64,000 bases of DNA from positions 1-64,000 of the forward strand of contig NZ_LJSI01000044.1 of assembly GCF_001305295.1 (NCBI RefSeq), read 5' to 3'. Positions 9,392-18,630 of this stretch are shown one piece after another. The stretch's first letter is position 1, and every line of letters starts with the position of its first letter. The DNA comes from Neptunomonas antarctica (GTDB lineage Bacteria; Pseudomonadota; Gammaproteobacteria; Pseudomonadales; Balneatricaceae). The notes below the pieces were generated by a model. It had not been told where the DNA came from. It saw only the letters and a program-made list of their open reading frames with translations, and searched no databases. The position numbers and the translations under genes are program-made.

Positions 9392-10764
9392 GCTCAGTCA
9401 TGAACGCAGCTATTAATAATGGCCAGGTAATCGTCATAGACGATGAAGAAATCGTCCGTGAATCAATGATTCAGACGCTCCAGCTGGAAGGCTATGACGC
9501 CATCGCTTTTGAAAACCCCCTCGCTGCTTTAGCAGAGTGCTCCATGGGCTGGATGGGGGTGATTGTCTGTGACGTTCGAATGAATAGCATAGGTGGCCTT
9601 GAAGTATTACAAAAAATACTCGAAATAGATCCCGAGATACCGGTGATTATGTTTAGCGGTCATTCCGATATAGCCATTGCGATTCAGGCGATTCGTATGG
9701 GTGCATACGACTTTCTGGAAAAAACAGATGATCCGCAGCATCATCTCAATACGGTACAGCGTGCCTGGAAAAAGCGTCAACTGGTACTGGAAAATCGTTC
9801 TTTACGACAGGTCATTCAGGGGCAGCACGAAATTGATAATCGCCTGGTGGGCCAGACCGCCTCCATGTGGCGTCTTCGGGAAACGGTTTTACAACTAGCC
9901 AATGTTGACGTTGATCTGATTATCAATGGCGCAACCGGTACGGGTAAGGAAGTGGTAGCCCAATGCCTGCATGATTTTAGCCCCAGAGCCAAAAAAAGTT
10001 TTGTCGCGCTTAACTGTGGTGCACTGACCGAATCGATCATAGAAAGCGAATTATTTGGCCATGAAGCCGGTGCTTTTACCGGCGCACATAAAAAGCGCAT
10101 AGGTAAAATAGAGTATGCCAACGGAGGCACCTTGTTTCTGGATGAAATAGAAAGCATGCCGGCGTCTCTTCAGGTACGCCTGCTAAGAGTATTACAGGAG
10201 CGCACTCTGCAACGCCTGGGCGGTAATGCAAATATCGATGTCGATATCCGGGTTATTGCTGCCTCTAAAGTTAACCTGCGCGAAGCGTCTGACCAGGGAG
10301 AGTTTCGGGAAGATCTATACTACCGCCTGAACGTAGCCAGCATTGAACTCCCCAGCCTTGATCAACGCAAGGAAGATATCCCTGTTTTGTTCTGCCATTT
10401 TGCTGACCAGGCCAACCAGCGCTTCGGTCGTGAAAGTCGACCGGTGCCTGAGCTGTTCTTGCGACAGTTAAGCACCCAATCCTGGCCCGGCAATGTACGA
10501 GAGTTGCGCAATGCAGCAGAACGTTGGTCACTGGGATTGCCTTCTGCGTATGAAAACAAGGTTGATAGCGACATTCAGACAGCAAAAGAAGGCAATCTTG
10601 AAGAGCTTCTTGCCAGCTATGAAGAAGAGATTATTTCTGCTGCGCTGAAAGCGAACAAAGGCCATGTTGAATTGACTGCCCAGACACTTGATATCCCTCG
10701 TAAAAAACTCTACCTGCGCATGAAAAAGTATGGACTGGATCGCAGTGACTTTACAGATGAGTGA
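9388..10764 (+). CDS. Sigma-54-dependent response regulator (DctD family)
   Basis: 458 residues. A receiver carries Asp62 (VIVCDVRMNS). The AAA+ ATPase has Walker A GATGTGKE (181-188) and an intact sigma-54 contact loop GAFTGA (228-233). A C-terminal Fis-type helix-turn-helix (ELTAQTLDIPRKKLYLRMKK) completes it. It overlaps the kinase gene by 4 nt. Its obvious target is the -24/-12 promoter at 10884-10900, immediately downstream and in front of dctP. The architecture matches DctD/AauR-type regulators of dicarboxylate and related TRAP uptake. Confidence 0.92.
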   Translation: MSSVMNAAINNGQVIVIDDEEIVRESMIQTLQLEGYDAIAFENPLAALAECSMGWMGVIVCDVRMNSIGGLEVLQKILEIDPEIPVIMFSGHSDIAIAIQAIRMGAYDFLEKTDDPQHHLNTVQRAWKKRQLVLENRSLRQVIQGQHEIDNRLVGQTASMWRLRETVLQLANVDVDLIINGATGTGKEVVAQCLHDFSPRAKKSFVALNCGALTESIIESELFGHEAGAFTGAHKKRIGKIEYANGGTLFLDEIESMPASLQVRLLRVLQERTLQRLGGNANIDVDIRVIAASKVNLREASDQGEFREDLYYRLNVASIELPSLDQRKEDIPVLFCHFADQANQRFGRESRPVPELFLRQLSTQSWPGNVRELRNAAERWSLGLPSAYENKVDSDIQTAKEGNLEELLASYEEEIISAALKANKGHVELTAQTLDIPRKKLYLRMKKYGLDRSDFTDE

Positions 10765-10883
10765 GTTAAAACTGACTCAACATTGTGCATTATTTATGTC
10801 AAAAATGACCCAAAAGATATATTTACAGCTGATATTAAAATTATAACCATATGTTTTTTAACGTATTATTTTAATATCAATGC

Positions 10884-10900
10884 TTGGCACAGGCATTGCT
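10884..10900 (+). promoter_or_regulatory. Sigma-54 (-24/-12) promoter of dctPQM
   Basis: TTGGCACAGGCATTGCT matches the RpoN consensus (TGGCAC, five bases, TTGCW) with both the GG and the GC in correct spacing. Transcription should start near 10911, about 50 bp before the dctP ATG. The gene just upstream is a sigma-54 activator with an intact GAFTGA loop. Confidence 0.88.
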
Positions 10901-10961
10901 AAATATAAGGGTAGCAAATGCCCTTGGTATCGCTAATCTATCTTTGATTTGGAGAATAATA

Positions 10962-11942
10962 ATGAAATTTGTCACCACTCGAGCTGCAATCCTGTTTGCA
11001 TCCTTACTGACATTCGGCTCTGCCGGCAGCGCTTTCGCAGAAACCCAATGGCATATGCCTACCCCTTATGGCGATGCTAACCTTCCGACGCAAATCGCCC
11101 ACCAGTTTGCCGAAGAGATCAAAAACAACACCGCTGGTGATTTAGATATCATTGTTCATTCGGGTGCATCGCTGATCAAGCATCCGGAAATTCCTCGCGC
11201 GGTCAAAACCGGTCAGGTTCAGCTGGGCGAAGTGTTTATCGGCATTATGGGTAACACCCATCCGGTTTTTAAACACGATAATATTCCTTTCCTGGCAACG
11301 ACTTACGATAGCGCCGAGAAACTCTGGAATGCCGCCAAGCCAGAAGTCGAAAAGCAGCTGAATAAAGAAGGCATGATGTTACTGTACACCGTTGCATGGC
11401 CTGCCCAGAGCCTCTACACAAAAGTACCGGTTAACACGCTGGCTGATATCCAAGGGTTAAAGATGCGCGCTTATAGCCCATCAACCTCCCGCTTGGCTGA
11501 TCTGATGAATACTTCGCCAACAACCGTACAAGTACCTGAGATCCCACAAGCGTTCAGTACCGGCATTATCGATGCCATGATCACCTCACCTTCCACTGGC
11601 GTAAATGGTCAGGCATGGGATTACCTGAGCCACTACACAGATATCCGTGCCTGGATTCCGAAAAATGTGGTTGTCGTCAACAAACGAGCGTTCAAGCGTC
11701 TGGATAAAAAAACCCAGCAGGTCATTCTTGATGCAGCAACCAATGCCGAAGCCAAAGGCTGGGCTGGCGTTAAAGCTCAAGCACAGAAAGATACACAGAT
11801 CTTAGCTGATAAAGGAATTATCGTGTCTGAGCCATCGGCTGAGCTAATGGCTGAGCTGAATAAAATCGGCGCAACCATGATCGAAGAGTGGAAAGCCGAA
11901 GCCCCTGAAGTTGAGGCTATTCTGACAACCTTCAACCAGTAA
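10962..11942 (+). CDS. dctP: TRAP transporter solute-binding protein DctP
   Basis: 326 residues from the ATG at 10962 with GGAG 7 nt upstream. An in-frame TTG further upstream lies on the sigma-54 promoter and cannot be translated from it. The signal peptide ends SAFAETQW. DctP motifs include IPFLATTYDSAEKLW, LADIQGLKMRAY and the conserved Arg in KMRAYSPSTSRLAD. It captures a small organic acid in the periplasm and passes it to the DctQM permease. The substrate cannot be read from sequence. A 9-bp hairpin after the stop codon probably stabilises this highly expressed upstream part of the mRNA. Confidence 0.93.
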   Translation: MKFVTTRAAILFASLLTFGSAGSAFAETQWHMPTPYGDANLPTQIAHQFAEEIKNNTAGDLDIIVHSGASLIKHPEIPRAVKTGQVQLGEVFIGIMGNTHPVFKHDNIPFLATTYDSAEKLWNAAKPEVEKQLNKEGMMLLYTVAWPAQSLYTKVPVNTLADIQGLKMRAYSPSTSRLADLMNTSPTTVQVPEIPQAFSTGIIDAMITSPSTGVNGQAWDYLSHYTDIRAWIPKNVVVVNKRAFKRLDKKTQQVILDAATNAEAKGWAGVKAQAQKDTQILADKGIIVSEPSAELMAELNKIGATMIEEWKAEAPEVEAILTTFNQ

Positions 11943-11957
11943 TCAACGACGCCAACA

Positions 11958-11980
11958 GGCCCTGCTAAATCAGCAGGGCC
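11958..11980 (+). other. Intercistronic hairpin between dctP and dctQ
   Basis: A perfect 9-bp stem (GGCCCTGCT / AGCAGGGCC) with a 5-nt loop and no following T-run. It is more likely an mRNA-stabilising or processing structure, raising dctP over dctQM, than a full terminator. Confidence 0.6.
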
Positions 11981-11999
11981 ATCAAAAAGGGTTGTTATT

Positions 12000-12518
12000 A
12001 TGCGCTCTCTACTCGATAAGCTCTATCTTGTATCCGGATACTTATCTGGGTTCTGTATTATCCTGATTACACTCATTATTACCGCGCAAATAGTCGGCAG
12101 ATTGTTAGGCTTTATTGTCCCTTCTGCGGAAGATTTTTCAGGCTATGCGCTGGCCGCTGCCACATTTTTCGGACTTGCTTATACCTTTCGTGAAGGCGGG
12201 CATATAAGAGTCACCCTGGTTATTCAACACTGGAGAAAAGGCCCTCGCTACATTCAAGAGTTATTAGTCCTGATTCTTGCGCTGTTACTGGTCAGTTTTA
12301 TGTCTTTCTACTCTATTCACATGGTCTGGGAATCTTACATTTTTGAAGAGGTTTCTTTTGGCTATGTTTCAGTTCCGATCTGGATGCCTCAGGTGCCTGT
12401 CGCGCTGGGTATTCTTATATTGAATATCGCTATTTTAGATGACGTTATCGCCCTGCTAAGACGCCAGACGCCTTCCTATAAAGTGCACGAAGGCGAAATT
12501 CATCTGGAGGAAATTTAA
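12000..12518 (+). CDS. dctQ: TRAP transporter small permease DctQ
   Basis: 172 residues with four predicted membrane segments (about 13-35, 48-66, 88-110, 128-150), the standard DctQ size and topology. The motif AEDFSGYALAAATFFGLAYTF is typical. It lies 57 bp after dctP, and its TAA stop overlaps the dctM ATG by one base (TAATG). It forms the inner-membrane TRAP permease together with DctM. Confidence 0.92.
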   Translation: MRSLLDKLYLVSGYLSGFCIILITLIITAQIVGRLLGFIVPSAEDFSGYALAAATFFGLAYTFREGGHIRVTLVIQHWRKGPRYIQELLVLILALLLVSFMSFYSIHMVWESYIFEEVSFGYVSVPIWMPQVPVALGILILNIAILDDVIALLRRQTPSYKVHEGEIHLEEI

Positions 12519-13825
12519 TGGACATGACCGTTATCGCAATCTCCCTGGCAGTGTTCATGCTGCTGATGCTGGCACTGGGAGTATGGGTTTCATTAGCACT
12601 GTTTGGCGTGGGTGTCTTAGGACTGTTTCTGTCGGGTAATGACCAGATTGGTTTACTATTTGCCACCTCGACCTGGGGAGCAAGTACCTCTTGGTCACTC
12701 ACGGCACTACCCCTGTTTATCTGGATGGGGGAGATACTGTTTCGTACCCGGCTTTCTGAAGATCTGTTTAAAGGGCTATCACCCTGGTTAAGTGGATTGC
12801 CCGGCAAGCTACTGCATGTCAACGTCCTCAGCTGTGGGATTTTTGCCGCGGTGTCGGGTTCTTCAGCGGCCACCGCCGCCACCATCGGCAGAATGACATT
12901 GCCAGAGCTCAAGGCTCAGGGATACAGTGACAAAATGGCGATTGGCACACTCGCCGGCTCAGGTACGTTAGGCTTGCTGATTCCGCCTTCGATCATCCTG
13001 ATTGTTTACGGTGTTGCCGCCGAGGTATCGATTGGTCGTCTGTTCATCGCGGGCGCTCTGCCGGGGTTGTTATTAGTTACATTATTTATGGGCTATACGG
13101 CCGCATGGGCGATGTTGAACAAAGACGAGTTGCCTCAGCACGATAAATCGCATGTTTCCTTTGCGGCAAAGATCAAAGCATTGCGCTTACTATTGCCAAT
13201 AATGGGCTTGATTGGTTTTGTGCTGGGCTCCATTTACGGTGGCTTTACTACCCCAACCGAAGCCGCTGCACTGGGTGTCGTTGGAGCACTATTCCTTGCG
13301 GCTGTTACTGGCTCATTGGACAAAAGTAGCTTTGCAGAGAGCTTAACCGGTGCAGTCAAAAGCTCCTGTATGATCGGCCTGATTCTGGCCGGGGCGCACT
13401 TTCTGACCCTGGCGATGGGCTTTCTCGGTATTCCCAGAGCGCTGGCAGAATGGATCGGCGATATGGCTCTCTCCCCCGGGATGCTGCTGATCTACCTGAC
13501 CATTTTATTTGTAGCACTAGGGTGCTTCCTAGACGGTATTTCGGTAGTGGTATTGACCGTTGCCATTGTCTTGCCGATGGTGGAGCAAGCTGGAATCGAT
13601 CTGCTATGGTTTGGTATTTACATAGTATTAGTGGTCGAAATGTCCCAGATCACACCACCGGTCGGGTTTAACCTGTTCGTCATTCAGGCACTGACCGGTA
13701 AAGATATTCTGTATGTAGCTCGCGCTGCGCTACCATTTTTCTTGCTGATCATGTTTGCCGTGGTATTGATCTATCTGTTTCCTGAGATCGTGACCTACCT
13801 TCCCACCTCTATGAACCCACGATAA
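12518..13825 (+). CDS. dctM: TRAP transporter large permease DctM
   Basis: 435 residues, strongly hydrophobic with about 12 membrane segments. Signature stretches include VSGSSAATAATIGRMTLPEL, LGLLIPPSIILIVYG, TTPTEAAALG and QITPPVGFNLFVIQ. It is the Na+-coupled transport subunit working with DctQ and DctP. Its start overlaps the dctQ stop. A strong two-part hairpin follows the stop at 13834-13862 and ends the unit. Confidence 0.95.
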   Translation: MDMTVIAISLAVFMLLMLALGVWVSLALFGVGVLGLFLSGNDQIGLLFATSTWGASTSWSLTALPLFIWMGEILFRTRLSEDLFKGLSPWLSGLPGKLLHVNVLSCGIFAAVSGSSAATAATIGRMTLPELKAQGYSDKMAIGTLAGSGTLGLLIPPSIILIVYGVAAEVSIGRLFIAGALPGLLLVTLFMGYTAAWAMLNKDELPQHDKSHVSFAAKIKALRLLLPIMGLIGFVLGSIYGGFTTPTEAAALGVVGALFLAAVTGSLDKSSFAESLTGAVKSSCMIGLILAGAHFLTLAMGFLGIPRALAEWIGDMALSPGMLLIYLTILFVALGCFLDGISVVVLTVAIVLPMVEQAGIDLLWFGIYIVLVVEMSQITPPVGFNLFVIQALTGKDILYVARAALPFFLLIMFAVVLIYLFPEIVTYLPTSMNPR

Positions 13826-13833
13826 TAACAAGT

Positions 13834-13862
13834 GGGCCGCAGCACTATAAAGTGCCCGGCCC
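13834..13862 (+). terminator. Terminator-like hairpin after dctM
   Basis: Outer stem GGGCCG/CGGCCC and inner stem GCACT/AGTGC with an ATAA loop, followed by a pyrimidine-rich CTCTCTCC tract rather than a pure T-run. Confidence 0.6.
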
Positions 13863-13984
13863 TCTCTCCTACTCTCTCACCAATAACAGAATTATGAAAC
13901 GAGCATTGGACTGGCAGTCACCACGTCCATTAATCAATCCAAAGCATTAGCGAACATTCAAAATATAAACTGAAAAGTCTGTAA

Positions 13985-16900
13985 TCAGCGATACGTTTTC
14001 TCCAACAATAACGCAATCTCACTCGCTGGCACCGGCTTGCTGAAATAAAAGCCCTGTATTTCGTCACAGCCGAGCGCTCGTAACACATCGAGTTGCCGCT
14101 GATTTTCTACGCCTTCAGCAATGACGCTTAAATTGAGGCTGTGCGCCATAGCAATAATGGCTGAAACAATGGATTTATCGTCGCCATCATCGGCAAGGTT
14201 ACTCACAAAAGATTGATCGATCTTCAGGCTGTCAATTGGAAATTGCTTTAACCGGCTCAGTGAGGAATGTCCGGTGCCGAAATCATCGATGGAAAATATA
14301 ATGCCACGCTGCTTCAGTGTGTTAATGACATCGATGGTATCTTCGATTCTTTCCAGTGAGCTTTCTGTGATTTCAAAATCAAATTGTATAGTATTTTCGG
14401 CAGACACTAACTCGTCAAGTATGTTTAAAAGCTGCTTAATCGACTCTTCATTGCTGATTTGACGCCCGGTAATATTGATGGCGATACGTGGCTGCGTCGA
14501 AGTATTTTTAAACCATTGTTCGTAATCACTAATGGTTGTACGTAAAACCCATTGACTAATCTTATCGATTAAGCTCATATCATCTGCAATACCAATAAAC
14601 TTTCCTGGCAGAAGCAGACCTCGTTCGGGATGATTCCACCTTATCAAGGCTTCAATCCCGGTAATTTTCCCATTGGCCAGGCTCACTTGAGGCTGATAAA
14701 GTAATTCGAACTCCTCATGTTCAAAAGCACTTCGTAAGCCCTGTTCTATCAGCACACGTTCAATCATATGTGAATTCAAATCGGCAGTATAAAAGCGGTA
14801 ACAATTTTTACCCATCGCCTTGGCGTGATACATCGCCGCATCTGCCGCCTTCACCATTCCGTCAGTGTCCATCGCATCGTCAGGGTACATGCAAATACCG
14901 ATGCTTGCCGAAGGATCAATAGTCGCTGTATTGACTGTTATCGGCTGGCGAACTGCCTGGACAATCTTTTCCGTAATCAGACCCGCGGCCCCGGCATGGG
15001 CAACTTCCGTCAACACAATGGTGAATTCATCTCCACCAATGCGGGCTACAGTGTCTTCGGCCCGAACACATTTTTTCAACCGTTCAGCCATTTTTTTCAG
15101 GTATTCATCACCAATAGCGTGACCCAGTGTGTCATTGATGTGCTTAAACCCGTCCAGATCCAGGTACAACAATGCGATTTTATGCTTATGGCGTTTCGCA
15201 CCTTCGATCGCCTGTTCCAGATTGGCTCTGAAACGCAGTCGATTGGGAAGCTCTGTTAAGCTATCGTGATGCGCCAGATGAGAAAATCGCTCTTCCGATG
15301 CCTTGAGTACACTGATATCAGAAAATATCGCAACATAATGGGTGAGACGTCCCTGTTCATCTTTCACCATGGTGATGTTTTCCCAGGCAGGATAGATATC
15401 ACCGTTTTTACGTTGATTCCATATCTCCCCTCGCCACTGCCCGTTCTGACTGATGCTGTCCCACATTTTTTTATAAAAGGTTTTGTCGTGGCGTCCTGAT
15501 TGCTGAAGTTTAGGGTGTTTTCCAACGACTTCATCGGATTTGTAACCGGAGATAACAGTAAACGCTTTATTAACCCTAATAATATTGCCTTCAGCATCGG
15601 TCACCATGATGCCTTCATCAGTGTTATCGAATATTACTGCCTCGCGTCGTAGCGACTCATCAGCGTGCTTGCGATAGGTGATATCGACAGCCAAACCAAT
15701 ACAACCGACGACCTGATCGTTAGTATCATATTGGGGTGTAACCTGGGCCTGATAATGCCTACCTTGCCATTCTGACTCATAGTTATTCTGTTTACCCTCC
15801 AGAGCCAGAAGGTGTGCCTTGATAGGCAGAGACTCGGGGGATTCTGTTTGTAGAAACTGGTAAAGCGTCTGCCCGACAACTTCATTTGGGCTCATATTCA
15901 GAGAGACCAGTCCACCACCGAGGCTTTGGGTGAATTTAAGGTCCTTGTCGATGGACCAAAGATGCAAATCGGCCTGATTAACGAGTAACCGAAGCCGCTC
16001 CTCAGCCTCCCTTAATGCCTCTTCGGCCTGCTTGCGTAAGGTAACGTCTTTGAACAGCATAGCAAACTGCCCATTCTCAGTTGCGAAAGCCGATGTTTCA
16101 TAATGCCTGCCTGTATTGTGGTTGTAATTGGTAAATGATCGTGGTTTTTTTGTAAGAGCAATCTCGCCATATATTTCTATCCAGCATTGCTCAACATCCG
16201 GATAAACATCAAGGACTGTTTTACCCACCATGGTACTGGCGTCCATACCTAACTGGGCATCAGACGCCGTATTAGCTTCAAGTATTCTATAATCACAGGG
16301 AATGCCTTTTTCATCACAGATAATGTCACATAACATAAAACCTTCGGTCATATGATCAAATAGATATCGGAGTTTTTGTTCGCTTTTCTGTAATGCTGCC
16401 TCTGTCTGCCTGCGATCGGTGATGTCATGACTTGTGCCAATCATTCGAACAGGTTTACCCTCTGAATCCCGTTTTATTATTGCTTGCGAATGCACGATAC
16501 ATTCCTCACCATTTTTCCGGATGAGACGATATTCAACATCATAGTCACCTTCATTCGCTAATGCCTTTTTAAGCGCTTTTAGTGTATGAGCATGATCATC
16601 TGGATTTATCGCATTCAGATAATAATCATATACGGGTGGAATCTCTCCTGGCTCAAGTCCAAACATTCGATACAGCTCATCCGACCACGTTACTTCATTA
16701 CTGCTTACATCCCAGTCCCAACTCGCAAGATGGGCAATCTTCTGAGCTTCATTGAGGTTTTCCTCCCTTTCTCTAATATGTTGCTCACTCGTCTTAAGGC
16801 GAGTATTTAAACGTCCTACCCATATCGCCAGACCCAGAAACACTAGCGCGAGTGAGACTGCCGCGGCGATAACAGCATAGATTTTTCTATGGTCATGAGG

Positions 16901-17911
16901 GTTAGGGGTGGGGTCAAAAATAAATCCGTTAAGCAAATCATAATCAACGTCGGTAGATCCAAGCGCGACGAAATTTTGTGCAATAACTCGCCAGCGACCT
17001 GGATTAATATGTCCGATCTCGACCAGATCAGGCAAAATCAGGCTACGCATAGCCTCCGCCTCAAACTTAAGGTGAGACACACTTTTCGTTAAATTGTATT
17101 TAGTGCGGATCAGATCGATGATCTCATCGGAGTGCTCCATCGCATATCCCCAGCCCTTTAAACTGGCAGCAAGGAAGGCCTTTGCTCTTTCTGGATGGTT
17201 TTCTATTTCTGATTCAGTTGTAAACAGCACATCGCCATAGGACTCGATGCCATAGTTAATGGGGCTAATGATTCGGTAAGGTACGCCTTGCTCTTGAAGG
17301 AGGTAGGGCTCATTGGTGAGATAGCCATTAAAGGCATCTATGTGGCCGCCAACCAGATCCTGTATATTAAAACTTGCGGGTGTCAGATTGACCTTATTGG
17401 CGGGGATGCCCTCTACTTGCAGCATGGCAAGCAGTTCACTCGTGGATCCCGGGTTATACATCACCCGTTTGCCGGCAAAATCATGTACACCACTAATGCC
17501 TGAATCCTCGCGCACAATCCAGGCGGAAGGTGATTTCTGAAAAATATCAGCCAATACCACAACGGGTTTACCCGCTAATCGCTCCATTACCAGGCTACTA
17601 TCGGCTATTCCGTATTCGGTCGTGCCAGAAAGCACCTCATCAATAGATGATTTGAGGCCGGGCGCATGGGCATTAATCTTTACATCAAGCCCCGCCTCCT
17701 TGTAGAAACCTTTCTCCAGGGCCGCGTAGTAACCCGCAAACTGAAACTGATGATAATATTTTAATTGCAGAGTGACGGTTTCAAGTTGTTGACTGGCGGC
17801 CACGCAAACAGGCAAGAGGCAGATAAGCAAAAACACCTGCCTGACAAGAGAAGATACGAGTGAACGCCAACAAATCAAACGAACTTGCCGTTGAATAGCA
17901 TCACAAAACAT
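13985..17911 (-). CDS. NMT1/THI5-like SBP fused to PAS-GGDEF-EAL
   Basis: 1308 residues. A signal peptide or first TM (about 20-38) precedes an NMT1/THI5-like periplasmic binding domain (about 40-340; LQLKYYHQFQFAGYYAALEK, GHIDAFNGYLTNEPYLL). A TM follows at about 348-368, then four PAS regions (about 385-870). The GGDEF domain has an intact RIGGDEF. The EAL domain carries IEALIRW, the Asn in AINITG, DDFGTGHSS and the Lys in SLKIDQS. It is a transmembrane c-di-GMP enzyme gated by a pyrimidine- or nitrile-like ligand sensed in the periplasm. Both catalytic motifs look competent. It is monocistronic with no linked ABC transporter. The ligand is unknown. Confidence 0.93.
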   Translation of the reverse strand: MFCDAIQRQVRLICWRSLVSSLVRQVFLLICLLPVCVAASQQLETVTLQLKYYHQFQFAGYYAALEKGFYKEAGLDVKINAHAPGLKSSIDEVLSGTTEYGIADSSLVMERLAGKPVVVLADIFQKSPSAWIVREDSGISGVHDFAGKRVMYNPGSTSELLAMLQVEGIPANKVNLTPASFNIQDLVGGHIDAFNGYLTNEPYLLQEQGVPYRIISPINYGIESYGDVLFTTESEIENHPERAKAFLAASLKGWGYAMEHSDEIIDLIRTKYNLTKSVSHLKFEAEAMRSLILPDLVEIGHINPGRWRVIAQNFVALGSTDVDYDLLNGFIFDPTPNPHDHRKIYAVIAAAVSLALVFLGLAIWVGRLNTRLKTSEQHIREREENLNEAQKIAHLASWDWDVSSNEVTWSDELYRMFGLEPGEIPPVYDYYLNAINPDDHAHTLKALKKALANEGDYDVEYRLIRKNGEECIVHSQAIIKRDSEGKPVRMIGTSHDITDRRQTEAALQKSEQKLRYLFDHMTEGFMLCDIICDEKGIPCDYRILEANTASDAQLGMDASTMVGKTVLDVYPDVEQCWIEIYGEIALTKKPRSFTNYNHNTGRHYETSAFATENGQFAMLFKDVTLRKQAEEALREAEERLRLLVNQADLHLWSIDKDLKFTQSLGGGLVSLNMSPNEVVGQTLYQFLQTESPESLPIKAHLLALEGKQNNYESEWQGRHYQAQVTPQYDTNDQVVGCIGLAVDITYRKHADESLRREAVIFDNTDEGIMVTDAEGNIIRVNKAFTVISGYKSDEVVGKHPKLQQSGRHDKTFYKKMWDSISQNGQWRGEIWNQRKNGDIYPAWENITMVKDEQGRLTHYVAIFSDISVLKASEERFSHLAHHDSLTELPNRLRFRANLEQAIEGAKRHKHKIALLYLDLDGFKHINDTLGHAIGDEYLKKMAERLKKCVRAEDTVARIGGDEFTIVLTEVAHAGAAGLITEKIVQAVRQPITVNTATIDPSASIGICMYPDDAMDTDGMVKAADAAMYHAKAMGKNCYRFYTADLNSHMIERVLIEQGLRSAFEHEEFELLYQPQVSLANGKITGIEALIRWNHPERGLLLPGKFIGIADDMSLIDKISQWVLRTTISDYEQWFKNTSTQPRIAINITGRQISNEESIKQLLNILDELVSAENTIQFDFEITESSLERIEDTIDVINTLKQRGIIFSIDDFGTGHSSLSRLKQFPIDSLKIDQSFVSNLADDGDDKSIVSAIIAMAHSLNLSVIAEGVENQRQLDVLRALGCDEIQGFYFSKPVPASEIALLLEKTYR

Positions 17912-18630
17912 AAATTAAGCACTCAAGATAGTGTGAGTATTGTGCAGCTAATAAACGATCAACTATAAAGCTCAATTTTTAATTAAACTATCTAATACAT
18001 GATTCAATCACTTAAAATTAACTCAAAATATTTTAAGCAATGTAACCATAGCGCTACCTGTGTTATTGACATTTTCATACCAAATATTAAGCGAATTGGA
18101 AACGCCAATATAAAACTGCCATCTGCAATCGGAGAACATAATACAAAAAACTCCACGTTAACAATGCAAAGGAAAAGCCTGTAGATGCATCATACTACCA
18201 GTTCATAAATAACAAATAGGCTACAATAACTAGTGCAAGAGCGATAAATTTTAATAACATTTATCTATGTGTTTCGTGTTTAATTTAAAACATTGTAACT
18301 CCGGACTTTATTTCAAGTATCAGATTACACTCTTTGGGCCAGTAGATGGGTTAACTTAACAATAGCCCCCCCCCCTCTTCAAGATTTGCTTTTACAGCCA
18401 TCAATAAAGTGCCCAACACAACATTGCTTCGTATGATATTAATCCCGCCACTCACGATAAAGATACAGGTATAAAATTCAGCTATTTAGATTTAATTTAT
18501 TCGATTAAAACTAAAGTATATGTTAATCAAATTAACATTGACTGCTACCTCTATACTAACTGTATAATTTGATATGTTAATTAAATATTACTAAAACTGC
18601 GTCTCTTTAACATAATGAAAAGGGGTACAT
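17912..18630. other. Long intergenic region before pckA
   Basis: AT-rich, 719 bp, holding the divergent promoters of the SBP-GGDEF-EAL gene and pckA. It contains a run of ten C residues at about 18366-18375. I see no convincing gene. A 62-codon open frame at 17999-18184 lacks a ribosome site and protein-like composition. Confidence 0.6.

Noticed and set aside
10884-10961. Upstream TTG start for dctP
   Set aside because: Lies on the sigma-54 promoter, before the expected transcript start. The ATG at 10962 has GGAG and a signal peptide.
17999-18184. 62-codon plus frame in the pckA upstream region
   Set aside because: No ribosome site, no similarity, composition of AT-rich noncoding DNA.
18361-18380. 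Ten-C homopolymer as a phase-variation tract
   Set aside because: It lies about 255 bp before pckA and in no reading frame. It could vary promoter spacing of nothing obvious.
18512-18530. AAGTATATGTTAATC as a left-most transposon flank
   Set aside because: Resembles AAGTA followed by TGT only by chance; no following ATAAGTCTGCATA-type sites.
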